Assembly (NCBI GenBank): GCA_937871985.1
Contig: CALMPB010000328.1
Coordinates: 1 to 64,000, forward strand
Source: an uncultured Burkholderiaceae bacterium
GTDB taxonomy: Bacteria; Pseudomonadota; Gammaproteobacteria; Burkholderiales; Burkholderiaceae
Length of the DNA: 64,000 nt
Direction of reading: 5' to 3'
This document shows positions 31,280-39,451 of the stretch, piece by piece. Under the pieces are notes generated by a model. It was not told the origin of the DNA and ran no database searches. It saw only the letters and a program-made list of their open reading frames with translations. The position numbers and the translations under genes were made by a program. The first letter of the stretch is position 1; every line of letters starts with the position of its first letter.

Positions 31280-32089
31280 ATGGGTGCTTCATCCACAGTC
31301 CAGCCAGATAAACCATGCGAGCCAGATGCAATGGCAGCATCGGAGTTGCCTGTCACCGGGGTAGCCATACACTACCCACAGGGGCATGTCGTACCCATGC
31401 ACCAACATCAACACGGCCATCTGATCTACGCGAGCCAGGGACTGCTACGTGTGGAAGCGGAAACCGGACAATGGCTGGTTCCCCCCACCTCTGCCGTGTG
31501 GCTGCGCCCTGAGGTTACTCATCGTCTGGTCGTCCCGGTTGCCTTGCAGGCACACGGCCTATTTATTCGCAAGGACATCTGTACGAACCTGCCGCCTACA
31601 GACTGCGTCGTGCAAATATCCCGACTACTCCGAGAGTGCATTACTGAATTGACTTGCGTGGACTACACGGCACCGATCTCGCGCCGTACACATTTATTAA
31701 GCGAGCTGCTGCTCGAAGAACTCAGTACGCCACCCGCTTTGCCCTTTCATCTGCCCTGGCCGCAGGACGTACAGATACAAAATGTCTGCCACATACTCAT
31801 GGGTGATCCAAGTCACAACGCGACTGCCGGAGACTGGGCATCGATGTTAGCCATTGGCGAAAAAACCTTTCACCGTCGATTCGTTAAAAGCACGGGGATG
31901 ACGTTTGGCAAATGGCGGCAGCAGTTGCGTCTGATGTCGTCACTCACGCAGTTGATGCAAGGCGCGCCGATCACTCAGATCGCATTGAACAGTGGTTATG
32001 ACAGCCACAGTGCTTATACGACAGCGTTCAAAAAACAGTTTGGACAGACACCGTCTGAGTTCATTCAGCGTCAGTCTGTGATGCAGTAA
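31280..32089 (+). CDS. AraC-family regulator with N-terminal cupin, divergent from leuA
   Basis: A 269-residue regulator: the N-terminal cupin (HQHGHLIYASQGLLRVEAETG, WLVPPTSAVWL) is followed by an AraC-type double HTH ending in ITQIALNSGYDSHSAYTTAFKKQFGQTPSEF. This architecture (NimR/YeaM-like) controls metabolite or efflux genes in other bacteria. ATG at 31280 gives the expected N-terminus; the upstream open codons are Phe/Ile-rich, from an AT-rich promoter. It is divergent from leuA across 279 bases that contain a perfect inverted repeat, so leuA is its natural candidate target. A terminator follows. Confidence 0.88.
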   Translation: MGASSTVQPDKPCEPDAMAASELPVTGVAIHYPQGHVVPMHQHQHGHLIYASQGLLRVEAETGQWLVPPTSAVWLRPEVTHRLVVPVALQAHGLFIRKDICTNLPPTDCVVQISRLLRECITELTCVDYTAPISRRTHLLSELLLEELSTPPALPFHLPWPQDVQIQNVCHILMGDPSHNATAGDWASMLAIGEKTFHRRFVKSTGMTFGKWRQQLRLMSSLTQLMQGAPITQIALNSGYDSHSAYTTAFKKQFGQTPSEFIQRQSVMQ

Positions 32090-32113
32090 TGCAGCGGCAT
32101 TGGGCGAATTCGC

Positions 32114-32136
32114 AGCCTTATTGAAGGCTTATTTTT
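32114..32136 (+). terminator. Terminator of the AraC regulator gene
   Basis: AGCCTT (32114-32119) and AAGGCT (32124-32129) form a hairpin with a four-base loop, followed by TATTTTT. It lies 25 bases after the stop codon. Confidence 0.75.
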
Positions 32137-32554
32137 CTAGTTCTCGATGAGCGCTACTGCCGAAGTCACAGCGTACTCGGTCATGCGAAGCACGCGGTTA
32201 GGCCTGTATTAGCGGGAGTTTCGCACTCCCAGCGGCACGAAGGCTGCTCCGCTGCGTGCTGCGCTCCCCCTCACGTGCAGACTGGCTTTGAGAGCGGACA
32301 GGTGCCGTTCCCTTTTGTCTTGCCTTCAGCCTTTACTCTCGTTGATACCTCGGACAGCGTCAGAATGGAAAGGCTACGACGAGCGCTGCGAGCACTCCAC
32401 CAAACACAACCACGTCCACAAGTTCGACACGCTCTAGGCAAATTTCCTACACAGTAGTCGGTTGCATTGGGAGTAGCCGAGTTCGGAAAAGAATGCTTGT
32501 TTTGTTAGCCTAATCATGTCGTAGTTTATCTCTAGTCCAACAGTACATCATTCG
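32137..32554. other. Intergenic stretch without a recognisable gene
   Basis: About 420 bases between the AraC terminator and the ABC-3C ATPase stop. It holds a short hairpin (GGGAGT/ACTCCC at 32214-32230). One short plus-strand frame near 32370-32445 reads as a plausible protein tail (GYDERCEHSTKHNHVHKFDTL in two overlapping pieces) with no start or domain. It may be a decayed gene end; I do not recognise it. Confidence 0.4.
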
Positions 32555-34405
32555 TTAAGAGCCATCATTATGATCTGGCATAACCATCTTGCTTAAGTCC
32601 TCTGGAAGGTCGCGATGAGGATAAAATCCTGCTCGTCCAACACCTTCAGCACCGACAAACTCCTCCGTTGGAAGATTCTTCGCAAGAGTCGCTGGAACGT
32701 TAGTATTCTCCAATACGATGATCTGCCCCGTGCCTTGGAACTGCGCCAACCACTCGTAGAATTTCTCCCCAACAGTAGCGGCTGGAACGTCTCCATCTCC
32801 AGCATACTTGGGATCACCATATGCTCTGAGTGGTGAGTCAATCACTACTGTGCCCAAGTGCGGGTGCCCTTCTTCGAGAGCATGTTCCATAAGAGCAATA
32901 GTCAATGCTGAAAGATAGAGCGCTCGTTTTCCCGCTCCGTAGGAAAGTCTTGGTCGATCATTCAACACTAAGTCACACGCGGAAGCATCCAGAGAGATAT
33001 TCTTGATATCACTGAATCCCCAAGCTTCTAGCAGCGCCTTGGATAGATCAGCAACAGCCCTACCATCTGTCCCTCCATCCCTTGTCACGACGATTCTCGG
33101 TCGGACTTTCAGACCCTTCAACCGCGTAATTTCTGCTTCAAGCCGCTCGATCTCATCGAGTGTCCCAAGTTGCCCCGACAGTTCACTTCGACGTTCTGCA
33201 AGTGTTTTAGGATCAGCAGAGAACTCAACACGAGTATCAGATAAATCTGCAGCCTCTTGTTGCTCCAAACGCTCTAATTCTGCTCTCTTTCGATTCACTT
33301 TCTCCGAAAATCTCTCAAATCGCTCTTTTTCAGTTGCTAACGCAGCAATTAGACCCTCTCTCAACCTAAAGATTTTATTCGCTTCAGCACCGATAGCTGC
33401 ACGATAACGAGCAGGCTGTTCAAGTTGAACAGGGGCATGGTCTTGCGCCAGTGGGGGAGTGCCGCATAGCGGACATGGAATTTCAGAGAGATCTAGGAAG
33501 AATGCCACTCCTTCTTGAGTTGCACCTAATCGCTCCAGATCGTTATTATATTTTTGCTCAAGGATTTCAAACCTTGAAATCATCGCTCCAGACTGGCCCC
33601 GCCGAGCAGTCCACTGACTCAGTTCAGATACCGCTTGCGCAATCTCTTTTCTGACTGATCGGAGTTTAGTCGCCCTCGCTTCATATTGACGATTTAACGC
33701 AGACAACGTTGTATCGACACTAGAAAGTGCAGCCTGGACATCAGCACGCACCACATCAGAGTTGATTCCAGCCTTCACTCGCACCAGCGAATCTTCAGCA
33801 GAGGTCAACTGCCCCTTGATTCGATCAACCTCAGAGTTAGATTTATTAACTTTGATAGCAGCATCATCCAATCCGGTTAGAAAGAGATTAAATGATGCCA
33901 CGCGAGTTGGAACTGAAGAGTAGTTTGTTCCTGCAGTTTGCCCCTCCCCCATAATTGCTGTCTGCGAAACTAGCGCCCAATGGCGTAGATCATCACCTGT
34001 CACTCGCCCCTTCTTACTGGACGACTGTAGGATCTGCTTGCCGCTGGCTCCTGCCAGCTCAACCAATAGCTCTCCAAGTTTCTTGTCAACGACCTCAATC
34101 GAGCTATGCTCACCGTCAGACGTATGAGTACGAGAAATGTCAGGCAAGCCACCTTTGATTCCACGCCGAATTATGTATTGGTGATCACCAGAAATGAAAC
34201 GAAGATGGAGCTCTTCGTAACCTTCAGCCAGCGGGAACCACTTCGGCGACTTGTCTCCACCAAGCATGTACCACAAGCATTCCCTAATATAGGACTTCCC
34301 GGTATCACTAGGACCAAGGATCAATTGTCGCTTTGGATTAAATCCCACCTCAGCATCAGGAAGATTAGGGCCTGTAGCCCAGAGTTTGTCTAGAATTATT
34401 CCCAT
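32555..34405 (-). CDS. ABC-3C system ATPase (DUF3732-type, Rad50-like with zinc hook)
   Basis: A 616-residue SMC/Rad50-like ATPase. Walker A GPSDTGKS is at residues 31-38. Long charged coiled-coil segments (about 185-295 and 340-440) flank a CPLC motif at 311-314, which resembles the Rad50 zinc hook. An ABC signature LSYGAGK lies at 487-493 and Walker B TVVIDSP at 519-525; Ser follows the Walker B Asp where many ABC proteins have Glu. LENTNVP near 566-572 corresponds to the H-loop region. ATG at 34405 overlaps the middle-component stop by 10 bases. The features fit the ABC ATPase of three-component conflict systems. Confidence 0.85.
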   Translation of the reverse strand: MGIILDKLWATGPNLPDAEVGFNPKRQLILGPSDTGKSYIRECLWYMLGGDKSPKWFPLAEGYEELHLRFISGDHQYIIRRGIKGGLPDISRTHTSDGEHSSIEVVDKKLGELLVELAGASGKQILQSSSKKGRVTGDDLRHWALVSQTAIMGEGQTAGTNYSSVPTRVASFNLFLTGLDDAAIKVNKSNSEVDRIKGQLTSAEDSLVRVKAGINSDVVRADVQAALSSVDTTLSALNRQYEARATKLRSVRKEIAQAVSELSQWTARRGQSGAMISRFEILEQKYNNDLERLGATQEGVAFFLDLSEIPCPLCGTPPLAQDHAPVQLEQPARYRAAIGAEANKIFRLREGLIAALATEKERFERFSEKVNRKRAELERLEQQEAADLSDTRVEFSADPKTLAERRSELSGQLGTLDEIERLEAEITRLKGLKVRPRIVVTRDGGTDGRAVADLSKALLEAWGFSDIKNISLDASACDLVLNDRPRLSYGAGKRALYLSALTIALMEHALEEGHPHLGTVVIDSPLRAYGDPKYAGDGDVPAATVGEKFYEWLAQFQGTGQIIVLENTNVPATLAKNLPTEEFVGAEGVGRAGFYPHRDLPEDLSKMVMPDHNDGS

Positions 34406-34893
34406 AACAGTCTCTGGCCATAGGTCTGTGTTTCGACCTCTGCTCCCCATAGGTGACCGCTAGCAGAGAATTTCTCAGTAAGCGCCAACGAACTCATATC
34501 TCCGAAGTTGTTTGCCACCCAAACACATCTAGCATCAAGCTTCCGTAAATATGGTGAACCAAGCGTCCCTGTAAGAGCGCGGGAGTTTTCACCAGCAAAA
34601 TACGTGATTCCTTCCTCCCCCCAACTAGCATTAACGAGTGCACGAGTGCTCATTAAATGCAACCCTTGCTCTATTAGCTCTCGACGACTCATCAACTCAC
34701 CACCTCGATAAGGCACCGGAGTGTGGAGGCTCGCTGGCCCGTTGAGGTCAGCAGAATAGACCACTGCATAATCCAGAAGCACAAGCTTCTGTAAGTCGGC
34801 CCCTCGTGGAAAAAGCGCTTGAAGGAGATACACCATTCGAACCCCCAACTCAAAAGGTGTATTGAAGACCGGATTGGAATTATTTCTCGTCAT
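34396..34893 (-). CDS. ABC-3C system middle component
   Basis: A 165-residue protein (168 if the earlier ATG at 34902 is used). It opens NPVFNTPFELGVRMVYLLQALFPRGADLQKLVLLDYAVVY (shown here as the conserved idea: an N-terminal helical segment followed by an LDYAVVYS strand). This is the form of the middle-component proteins that bridge effector and ATPase in ABC-three-component systems. ATG at 34893 overlaps the effector stop as ATGA; the gene's own stop overlaps the ATPase start. These overlaps imply translational coupling. No enzyme motif is visible. Confidence 0.8.
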   Translation of the reverse strand: MTRNNSNPVFNTPFELGVRMVYLLQALFPRGADLQKLVLLDYAVVYSADLNGPASLHTPVPYRGGELMSRRELIEQGLHLMSTRALVNASWGEEGITYFAGENSRALTGTLGSPYLRKLDARCVWVANNFGDMSSLALTEKFSASGHLWGAEVETQTYGQRLLWE

Positions 34894-35963
34894 TTGACCC
34901 ATTTTATTTTTTTATCGTTAGCCAGATGATGGCAAGACCCCGGAAGATCGTTGGGTCGCAATCTTTTAGCAAGGACGCTATCGTTAAGCTTGAGGGTATT
35001 CACTCCCTGCAACACATTTTCCAACCGTTCAATACCTGTCTTAGTTTTCAGGCTATTCAGCCATGGCCGAATTCCAGCTCGAACTAGCGCGAGAAACTGC
35101 GTAAACTCCTCTTCTCCATATAGGTCTCGACTAAACTGTTTAAGACCCTCTGCACAATAGAAATACGAACGTTGATCGCTAAAGTGTTCTAAGTACTCAT
35201 CTGACGCGAGAATATCTGCGAGGCTCACCGATGTTCCGCTATGCTCTTCGTACACTCGAAGGAGTTCAGACACGTAATTCATCTCCTCGTCTACGGGCGT
35301 CAACGGAGCACGAGGGTCGTCCCCTCGCTCGGCCTCAATGCCAAACAGTTCGTAATGAACTTTCTGGTTTTCAGAATGCCACTCGATTAGGTCTCTCACT
35401 AAACACTCACGAATACGTGAGAAATCGAACGCATTGATCAAACGCTCGAGATCACCGGTCAACAGGGCCGTTTTATTTTTAAAACCGGTGTGCCCGGTTT
35501 TCCAAGCCTCTAAAAACGCAGCTTTAAATTTTTCTGGAGCCGCAAACAAATCGTGGAGATCATTCCCTGCATTTTTTGGGGCGCAAAGATAATAAGCCCG
35601 AGGAGCCTTATAAACATTACCCAAGAGATTTATGAAAAACTTGCCAAGCTCTGGAAAAAATACAGATGGCGTAATACCCGTCGAGTAGTGCTTAGCTTGG
35701 TAAAGATCCCATTGATTTTCAATCTGCTGATCAACGAGACGGGCTTCAATGTCGCGCCCACCATCTCCTGCTCCTCCCAGTTTCTTGACGAACGAATAGG
35801 AATGTTCTGCATCCGGCCTGTGCCTGCAAGCCTCTTCAATGAACATTTCCCATTGATCCTCATTAAAATGCTGAACCTGAACGGAAGGAGGCAACGCGCC
35901 ATGTTTCACCGCGAAGCGATTTTTCTTTCTTCTAATTGCGGGCTTCTTCTTTGATGTTGTCAT
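34890..35963 (-). CDS. ABC-3C system effector with Mrr-like nuclease domain
   Basis: A 357-residue protein. Residues about 28-110 carry a Mrr/PD-(D/E)xK-like core: GDGGRDI with Asp71, then LYQAKHY with Gln89 and Lys91, the D...QxK pattern of type IV restriction nucleases. The C-terminal ~200 residues are helical and unlike known enzymes, consistent with the C-terminal domains that tether ABC-3C effectors to the middle component. A Lys/Arg-rich N-terminus (SKKKPAIRRKKNR) may bind nucleic acid. ATG at 35963 is preferred to TTG at 35981. It is the first gene of the operon; the 273 bases upstream contain no gene and should hold the promoter. Confidence 0.78.
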   Translation of the reverse strand: MTTSKKKPAIRRKKNRFAVKHGALPPSVQVQHFNEDQWEMFIEEACRHRPDAEHSYSFVKKLGGAGDGGRDIEARLVDQQIENQWDLYQAKHYSTGITPSVFFPELGKFFINLLGNVYKAPRAYYLCAPKNAGNDLHDLFAAPEKFKAAFLEAWKTGHTGFKNKTALLTGDLERLINAFDFSRIRECLVRDLIEWHSENQKVHYELFGIEAERGDDPRAPLTPVDEEMNYVSELLRVYEEHSGTSVSLADILASDEYLEHFSDQRSYFYCAEGLKQFSRDLYGEEEFTQFLALVRAGIRPWLNSLKTKTGIERLENVLQGVNTLKLNDSVLAKRLRPNDLPGSCHHLANDKKIKWVK

Positions 35964-36236
35964 CCCAGGAATTAGCAACAAATCTTGAACATGGTGAAGA
36001 GCTGACTAAGAAACAGACAAGAACCGATGATTTCTTTTATAACTTATAGTAACTCTCAAACACAAATCCAATTGTTAGATGGTAGCACCACAAGAGAGCT
36101 CGTTAAGAAATTCTCTTCACTCACGAAGACAGATCGTTAGAATGGTAATGGTCAGCCCCATGCGATTGAGACTGCCACTCAATCACGTGCCTTACACTGG
36201 CGCGCAACGTCAGGTCAGAACGCCTCGCGCTTGAGT

Positions 36237-36758
36237 TCAAGACTCCTGCAATTGACGTATCGTCGCCATCGGCAGGAACAACCGCTGGGTATTGTTCGGA
36301 AAATCGATAAACCCGTATTTCCGATAGAACTTGGCGGCAGCAGCGTCTTTTGCATCCACGACCATCGCGTGAACGGCCATCACCTGTGTCGCAAGCAACG
36401 TACGGTACATCGCATCCATCAGCAGGAACTCACCCAAACCCGACCCCTGAGCATCGCGATCGACAGCCAAGCGGCCAAGCAGGACAGCTGGGACAGGATA
36501 TCGCGGCAGCTTCCTAGCCTGTGCCGCAGGCAGTTCATCGCGCTGGAAGCTCGTCGCACTCAGACTGTAATAACCGCAGATCGCCATGGTTTCCGGGCGC
36601 ACGGCTACAAAGACGCGAGCAACATCCCGTTTAATGTCCTGCGACGCATGCTCCCGAAGATAGCGGTCAAGTTCAGCAGCGCCGCAGGAGAAAGCGGTGC
36701 GATCATGTACCTTGCTATCAAACAGCAAGGCCTGCCATGGTGATGGCATGACTGTCAT
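36237..36758 (-). CDS. GNAT-family acetyltransferase toxin (TacT/AtaT-like)
   Basis: A 173-residue GNAT protein with the acetyl-CoA loop in LGRLAVDRDAQGSGLGEFLL and the C-terminal AKFYRKYGFIDFP motif with the catalytic-region Tyr. N-terminal FDSKVHDRTAFSCGAAELDRYL is the hallmark of GNAT toxins that acetylate aminoacyl-tRNA. Its ATG overlaps the antitoxin stop as ATGA (36755-36758), the usual toxin-antitoxin arrangement. Confidence 0.92.
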   Translation of the reverse strand: MTVMPSPWQALLFDSKVHDRTAFSCGAAELDRYLREHASQDIKRDVARVFVAVRPETMAICGYYSLSATSFQRDELPAAQARKLPRYPVPAVLLGRLAVDRDAQGSGLGEFLLMDAMYRTLLATQVMAVHAMVVDAKDAAAAKFYRKYGFIDFPNNTQRLFLPMATIRQLQES

Positions 36759-37036
36759 TCAGCCGACTTCTGATACTTGGCAAACGCTTTCCGCAACGCG
36801 GCATTCGGCGCGGGAGGATTGCTCAAAGCGTCGTAAAATACCTTCCAGTCCGCCGCCGACAGTGTGACGGCCTCGTTCTCGCGAATGACCTTTTCGGCTT
36901 CGGTCAAAGCCGTCGTCAGCACGAACTGACTCACCGTCTTATGACGGTAGTTCGCCGCGCGTTGAAGCACGGTCTTGGCCTCAGCGTTCAGGCGCACCTG
37001 AAGCCGATCATCTTTTGCTTCTACTATGCTGGACAT
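36755..37036 (-). CDS. DUF1778 antitoxin (TacA-like, ribbon-helix-helix)
   Basis: A 93-residue antitoxin. The N-terminal ribbon-helix-helix (DDRLQVRLNAEAKTVLQRAANYRHKT, quoted in part) should bind the operator; the C-terminal tail (WKVFYDALSNPPAPNAALRKAF) neutralises the GNAT toxin in this family. ATG at 37036 has GAGAGG at good spacing. It is first in the bicistronic operon, next to the right island boundary. Confidence 0.92.
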   Translation of the reverse strand: MSSIVEAKDDRLQVRLNAEAKTVLQRAANYRHKTVSQFVLTTALTEAEKVIRENEAVTLSAADWKVFYDALSNPPAPNAALRKAFAKYQKSAE

Positions 37037-37062
37037 GGCAAGCCTCTCGGGTTGGAGTAATA

Positions 37063-37091
37063 ATTGTACTTCCAAATGGAGTACAATCCAA
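37063..37091 (-). promoter_or_regulatory. Promoter and palindromic operator of the toxin-antitoxin operon
   Basis: On the minus strand, -35 TTGGAT (37091-37086) and -10 TACAAT (37068-37063) are separated by exactly 17 bases. The palindrome ATTGTACT (37063-37070) / AGTACAAT (37080-37087) covers the spacer and -10, so antitoxin binding would block RNA polymerase. The ATG is 27 bases downstream. Confidence 0.8.
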
Positions 37092-37234
37092 GATGCGTTC
37101 TAGCCATTGGCGCCTAGGTGCTAGAAGCGCAATGTTTGCATCTATGGGGACTGTTACCTAAACTGTTCCCTCGGATTTCGTCAATTCTGAAAAGGCCCTT
37201 TATTTATGCTAGTTTACGCCCATTTTGGGATCGT

Positions 37235-37338
37235 GCCCCAGCACCAAAGAATTTCCAGTAGTTCCAAACAAAAAACCCAGCCGATGCGCTGGGTTTTTTG
37301 TTTGGTCTGTCACTTTTCTGTCAATTCCGTTGGTGAGC
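37235..37338 (+). repeat. Right boundary repeat (attR-like), diverged tRNA-Phe 3' end
   Basis: A 104-base direct copy of 29175-29280: GCCCCAG, then CACCAAAGAATT with two bases missing relative to the intact tRNA end, the hairpin AACCCAGC (37274-37281) / GCTGGGTT (37288-37295), and TCTGTCACTTTTCTGTCAATTCCGTTGGTGAGC in shortened form. The remainder of the tRNA is absent, as expected for the distal att copy. Confidence 0.8.
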
Positions 37339-37381
37339 GGCTGCGTTCTAGTGCCGTGTTGCGCGATTCTCCTTGGTCCAC

Positions 37382-38365
37382 TCAGGGAACAAGATACAAC
37401 TTGCCCTTTGCTTGCCGGTTCTCGATGTCCCGATGGGCGTCCGCGGCACGATCAAGCGGATAGCCCTTGGCTGCGTCCAGCTTCAGCCATCCCTCCTGCA
37501 CGGCGGCTATCACATCAGAAGCCCGTTTCTGCAGCTCTGTCGGATCAGCGACATAAGTGAAGACCGAGCCTCCGGCAAGCCGCAAGCCACGCAGAGTGAG
37601 TGCGGTGGGATGAACCGAAGGAATAGGCCCCGAGGCTGCCCCGATCGCGACCACCGTGCCTCCGCGCCCAAGCACCTCAATGGTCTTGAGCAGCGTCTTC
37701 TCTCCCAGACTGTCGATAGCCAGGTTCACGCCCTTGCCATCGGTCAACGCCTGCACCTGATCGACAAATTCGTAGTCGCGGCCATAAATCACCACTGCGT
37801 CCGCACCCGCAGCGCGAATTGCATCTGCTTTGTGTTCGCTGGATGTCGTGCCGATCACCCAGGCGCCCAGGTGTTTAAACCACTGAACAAGAAGCTGCCC
37901 CAGTCCGCCTGCGGCGGCATGCACCAGCACACGATCACCGGGATGGACATCCCGATATTCATGGACGAGGTAATGGGCTGTAAGAGCCTGGAACAGCAAG
38001 CCCTCGCTGATCTCAAAGCTGTCCGGAATCACGATCGCGCGTTCAGCGGGCACCACGGCCTGGCTCGCATAAGAACCGCGTACGTCTATCCACGAGACGC
38101 GAGCGCCGATCTTCAATCCGGTCGCTTCCCCATCAACCCCTTCACCGACAACTCGAACCCGGCCAACACCTTCCAGCCCAAGTACGGTAGGCAATTGGAT
38201 CAGATGTACCTGCGACGCGCCGCTGCGCTGTGTGAGATCCAGATAATTGATTCCTGCGGCTTCCACGTCGACCACAACATGTCCGGGCATTGGCTGAAGA
38301 TCAGCCACGGTTTCGATAACGAGTTGCTCGGGACCGCCAAACTCTTTAAGTGCGACTTTTTCCAT
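37382..38365 (-). CDS. NADPH:quinone oxidoreductase-like (zinc-free MDR) protein
   Basis: A 327-residue medium-chain dehydrogenase/reductase. The N-terminal GroES-like fold carries EAAGINYLDLTQRSG, and the NADPH fold carries VLVHAAAGGLGQLLVQWFKHLGA. No catalytic zinc cysteines are seen, which indicates the quinone-oxidoreductase branch. AGGAGAG precedes ATG at 38365. It is divergent from a LysR gene across 119 bases, so that regulator probably controls it. It lies just outside the island's right repeat. Confidence 0.9.
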   Translation of the reverse strand: MEKVALKEFGGPEQLVIETVADLQPMPGHVVVDVEAAGINYLDLTQRSGASQVHLIQLPTVLGLEGVGRVRVVGEGVDGEATGLKIGARVSWIDVRGSYASQAVVPAERAIVIPDSFEISEGLLFQALTAHYLVHEYRDVHPGDRVLVHAAAGGLGQLLVQWFKHLGAWVIGTTSSEHKADAIRAAGADAVVIYGRDYEFVDQVQALTDGKGVNLAIDSLGEKTLLKTIEVLGRGGTVVAIGAASGPIPSVHPTALTLRGLRLAGGSVFTYVADPTELQKRASDVIAAVQEGWLKLDAAKGYPLDRAADAHRDIENRQAKGKLYLVP

Positions 38366-38484
38366 TTCTTCTCTCCTGCTAGCCATCAGAAGGCCAATAT
38401 TTCCTGACTTATCGTTATGATATTGACATTTACTTCACGAATTAACCCCAAAAATCACATTAGAGTCATGCGAAATACGCACGA

Positions 38485-39399
38485 ATGGACATCAAGAACC
38501 TCGAAACCCTGATGCTGGTGATCCGGCATGGCAGCTTTGCCGCGGCGGCTCGTGAGCAAAATATCGATCCCTCTTCGGTCTCCCGCAGCATCTCCGCGCT
38601 GGAGAGTGAACTTGGCACGCGCCTGTTTGTGCGCAATACCCGGCATCTGGCTCTGACCGAGGCGGGGTTCGTGTTCACGGAACGGCTCGGTACACTGCTG
38701 GAAGAACTGACCCAAGCGCAGGCTGCGGCCATCGATGCCACAGGCGAGGTGCGTGGTCGACTGCGCATCACGGTGTCCAATGCCTTCGCTATGCGGTGCA
38801 TCTCTCCGTTGTTGGCAGCGTTTTGCGAGTCGTATCCAGCGCTGGAGCTGGACTTCTGGCTGACCGAGGAGCCAATCGATCTGGTGAACGAGCGGGTGGA
38901 CGTGGCCATCCGGTTGGGCAATATGCGCGACTCCAGCTTGGTCGCGATCCCGTTGATGGCACTGCGCTACCGCGTGGTGGCCAGCCCAAAGTGGATGCAG
39001 GCTCAAGAGGAGCCACCGCGAGATCCCCGCGACCTGGAGGCCATCCGCTGTCTGTGCTTTGCGCTGCCAGGCTTTCGGGATCACTGGCTGTTCTCCCCCT
39101 TGGACGGTAGCGGCGAAATTGAAGTATCGGTACGGCCTCGCTTGATATCGAGCAATGCGTTGATGCTGCGCGACAGCGCCCTTGCCGGCCTCGGCCCCAC
39201 GCTGCTGGCTGACTGGATGGTCGAGGACGATGTGATCTCCGGTACGCTGCTGGATCTGTTCCCCCTATATACGGCACGCACCGCCAACTCGCCCACCACA
39301 GCCTGGGCGGTGTATCCCAATCGCAGCCATGTACCCACCAAGGTGAGAGCCTTCATCAAATTCCTGCACTCCGCCTTGGCCGGTAACGCGGCGACGTGA
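38485..39399 (+). CDS. LysR-family transcriptional regulator
   Basis: A 304-residue regulator: winged HTH at residues 1-60 (NLETLMLVIRHGSFAAAARE, SSVSRSISALESELGTRLF) and a periplasmic-binding-like effector domain from about 90 on. The HTH and effector region match the CrgA/DsdC-like subgroup that often sits divergent from oxidoreductases. Its neighbour is the quinone oxidoreductase gene, the likely target. Confidence 0.92.
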   Translation: MDIKNLETLMLVIRHGSFAAAAREQNIDPSSVSRSISALESELGTRLFVRNTRHLALTEAGFVFTERLGTLLEELTQAQAAAIDATGEVRGRLRITVSNAFAMRCISPLLAAFCESYPALELDFWLTEEPIDLVNERVDVAIRLGNMRDSSLVAIPLMALRYRVVASPKWMQAQEEPPRDPRDLEAIRCLCFALPGFRDHWLFSPLDGSGEIEVSVRPRLISSNALMLRDSALAGLGPTLLADWMVEDDVISGTLLDLFPLYTARTANSPTTAWAVYPNRSHVPTKVRAFIKFLHSALAGNAAT

Positions 39400-39451
39400 G
39401 GTCATTACCCCTGGCTGCCGTAGCGGGTTGGGCTTTTGTTGCTTGAAAAGC

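Larger units (their letters stand above)
29189..37338. mobile_element. ~8.1-kb genomic island at tRNA-Phe, no integrase visible
   Basis: The island is bounded by two diverged direct copies of the tRNA-Phe 3' region. Contents: leuA and an AraC regulator, an ABC-3C operon, and a GNAT/DUF1778 toxin-antitoxin pair. The segment from about 31.1 to 36.2 kb is visibly more AT-rich than the flanks, with poly-A/T runs and AGA/ATA codons absent from core genes. I looked on both strands for a tyrosine or serine recombinase and found none, so the island is probably immobile or was moved by an element since lost. The exact right edge is inferred from the repeat. Confidence 0.72.

Noticed and set aside
32275..32457. 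60-residue plus-strand frame
   Set aside because: No ribosome site or domain; low-complexity composition. A protein-like tail in an overlapping frame is mentioned under the intergenic entry.
29189..37338. Integrase or transposase inside the island
   Set aside because: Both strands were read for recombinase-sized frames; none had recombinase motifs.
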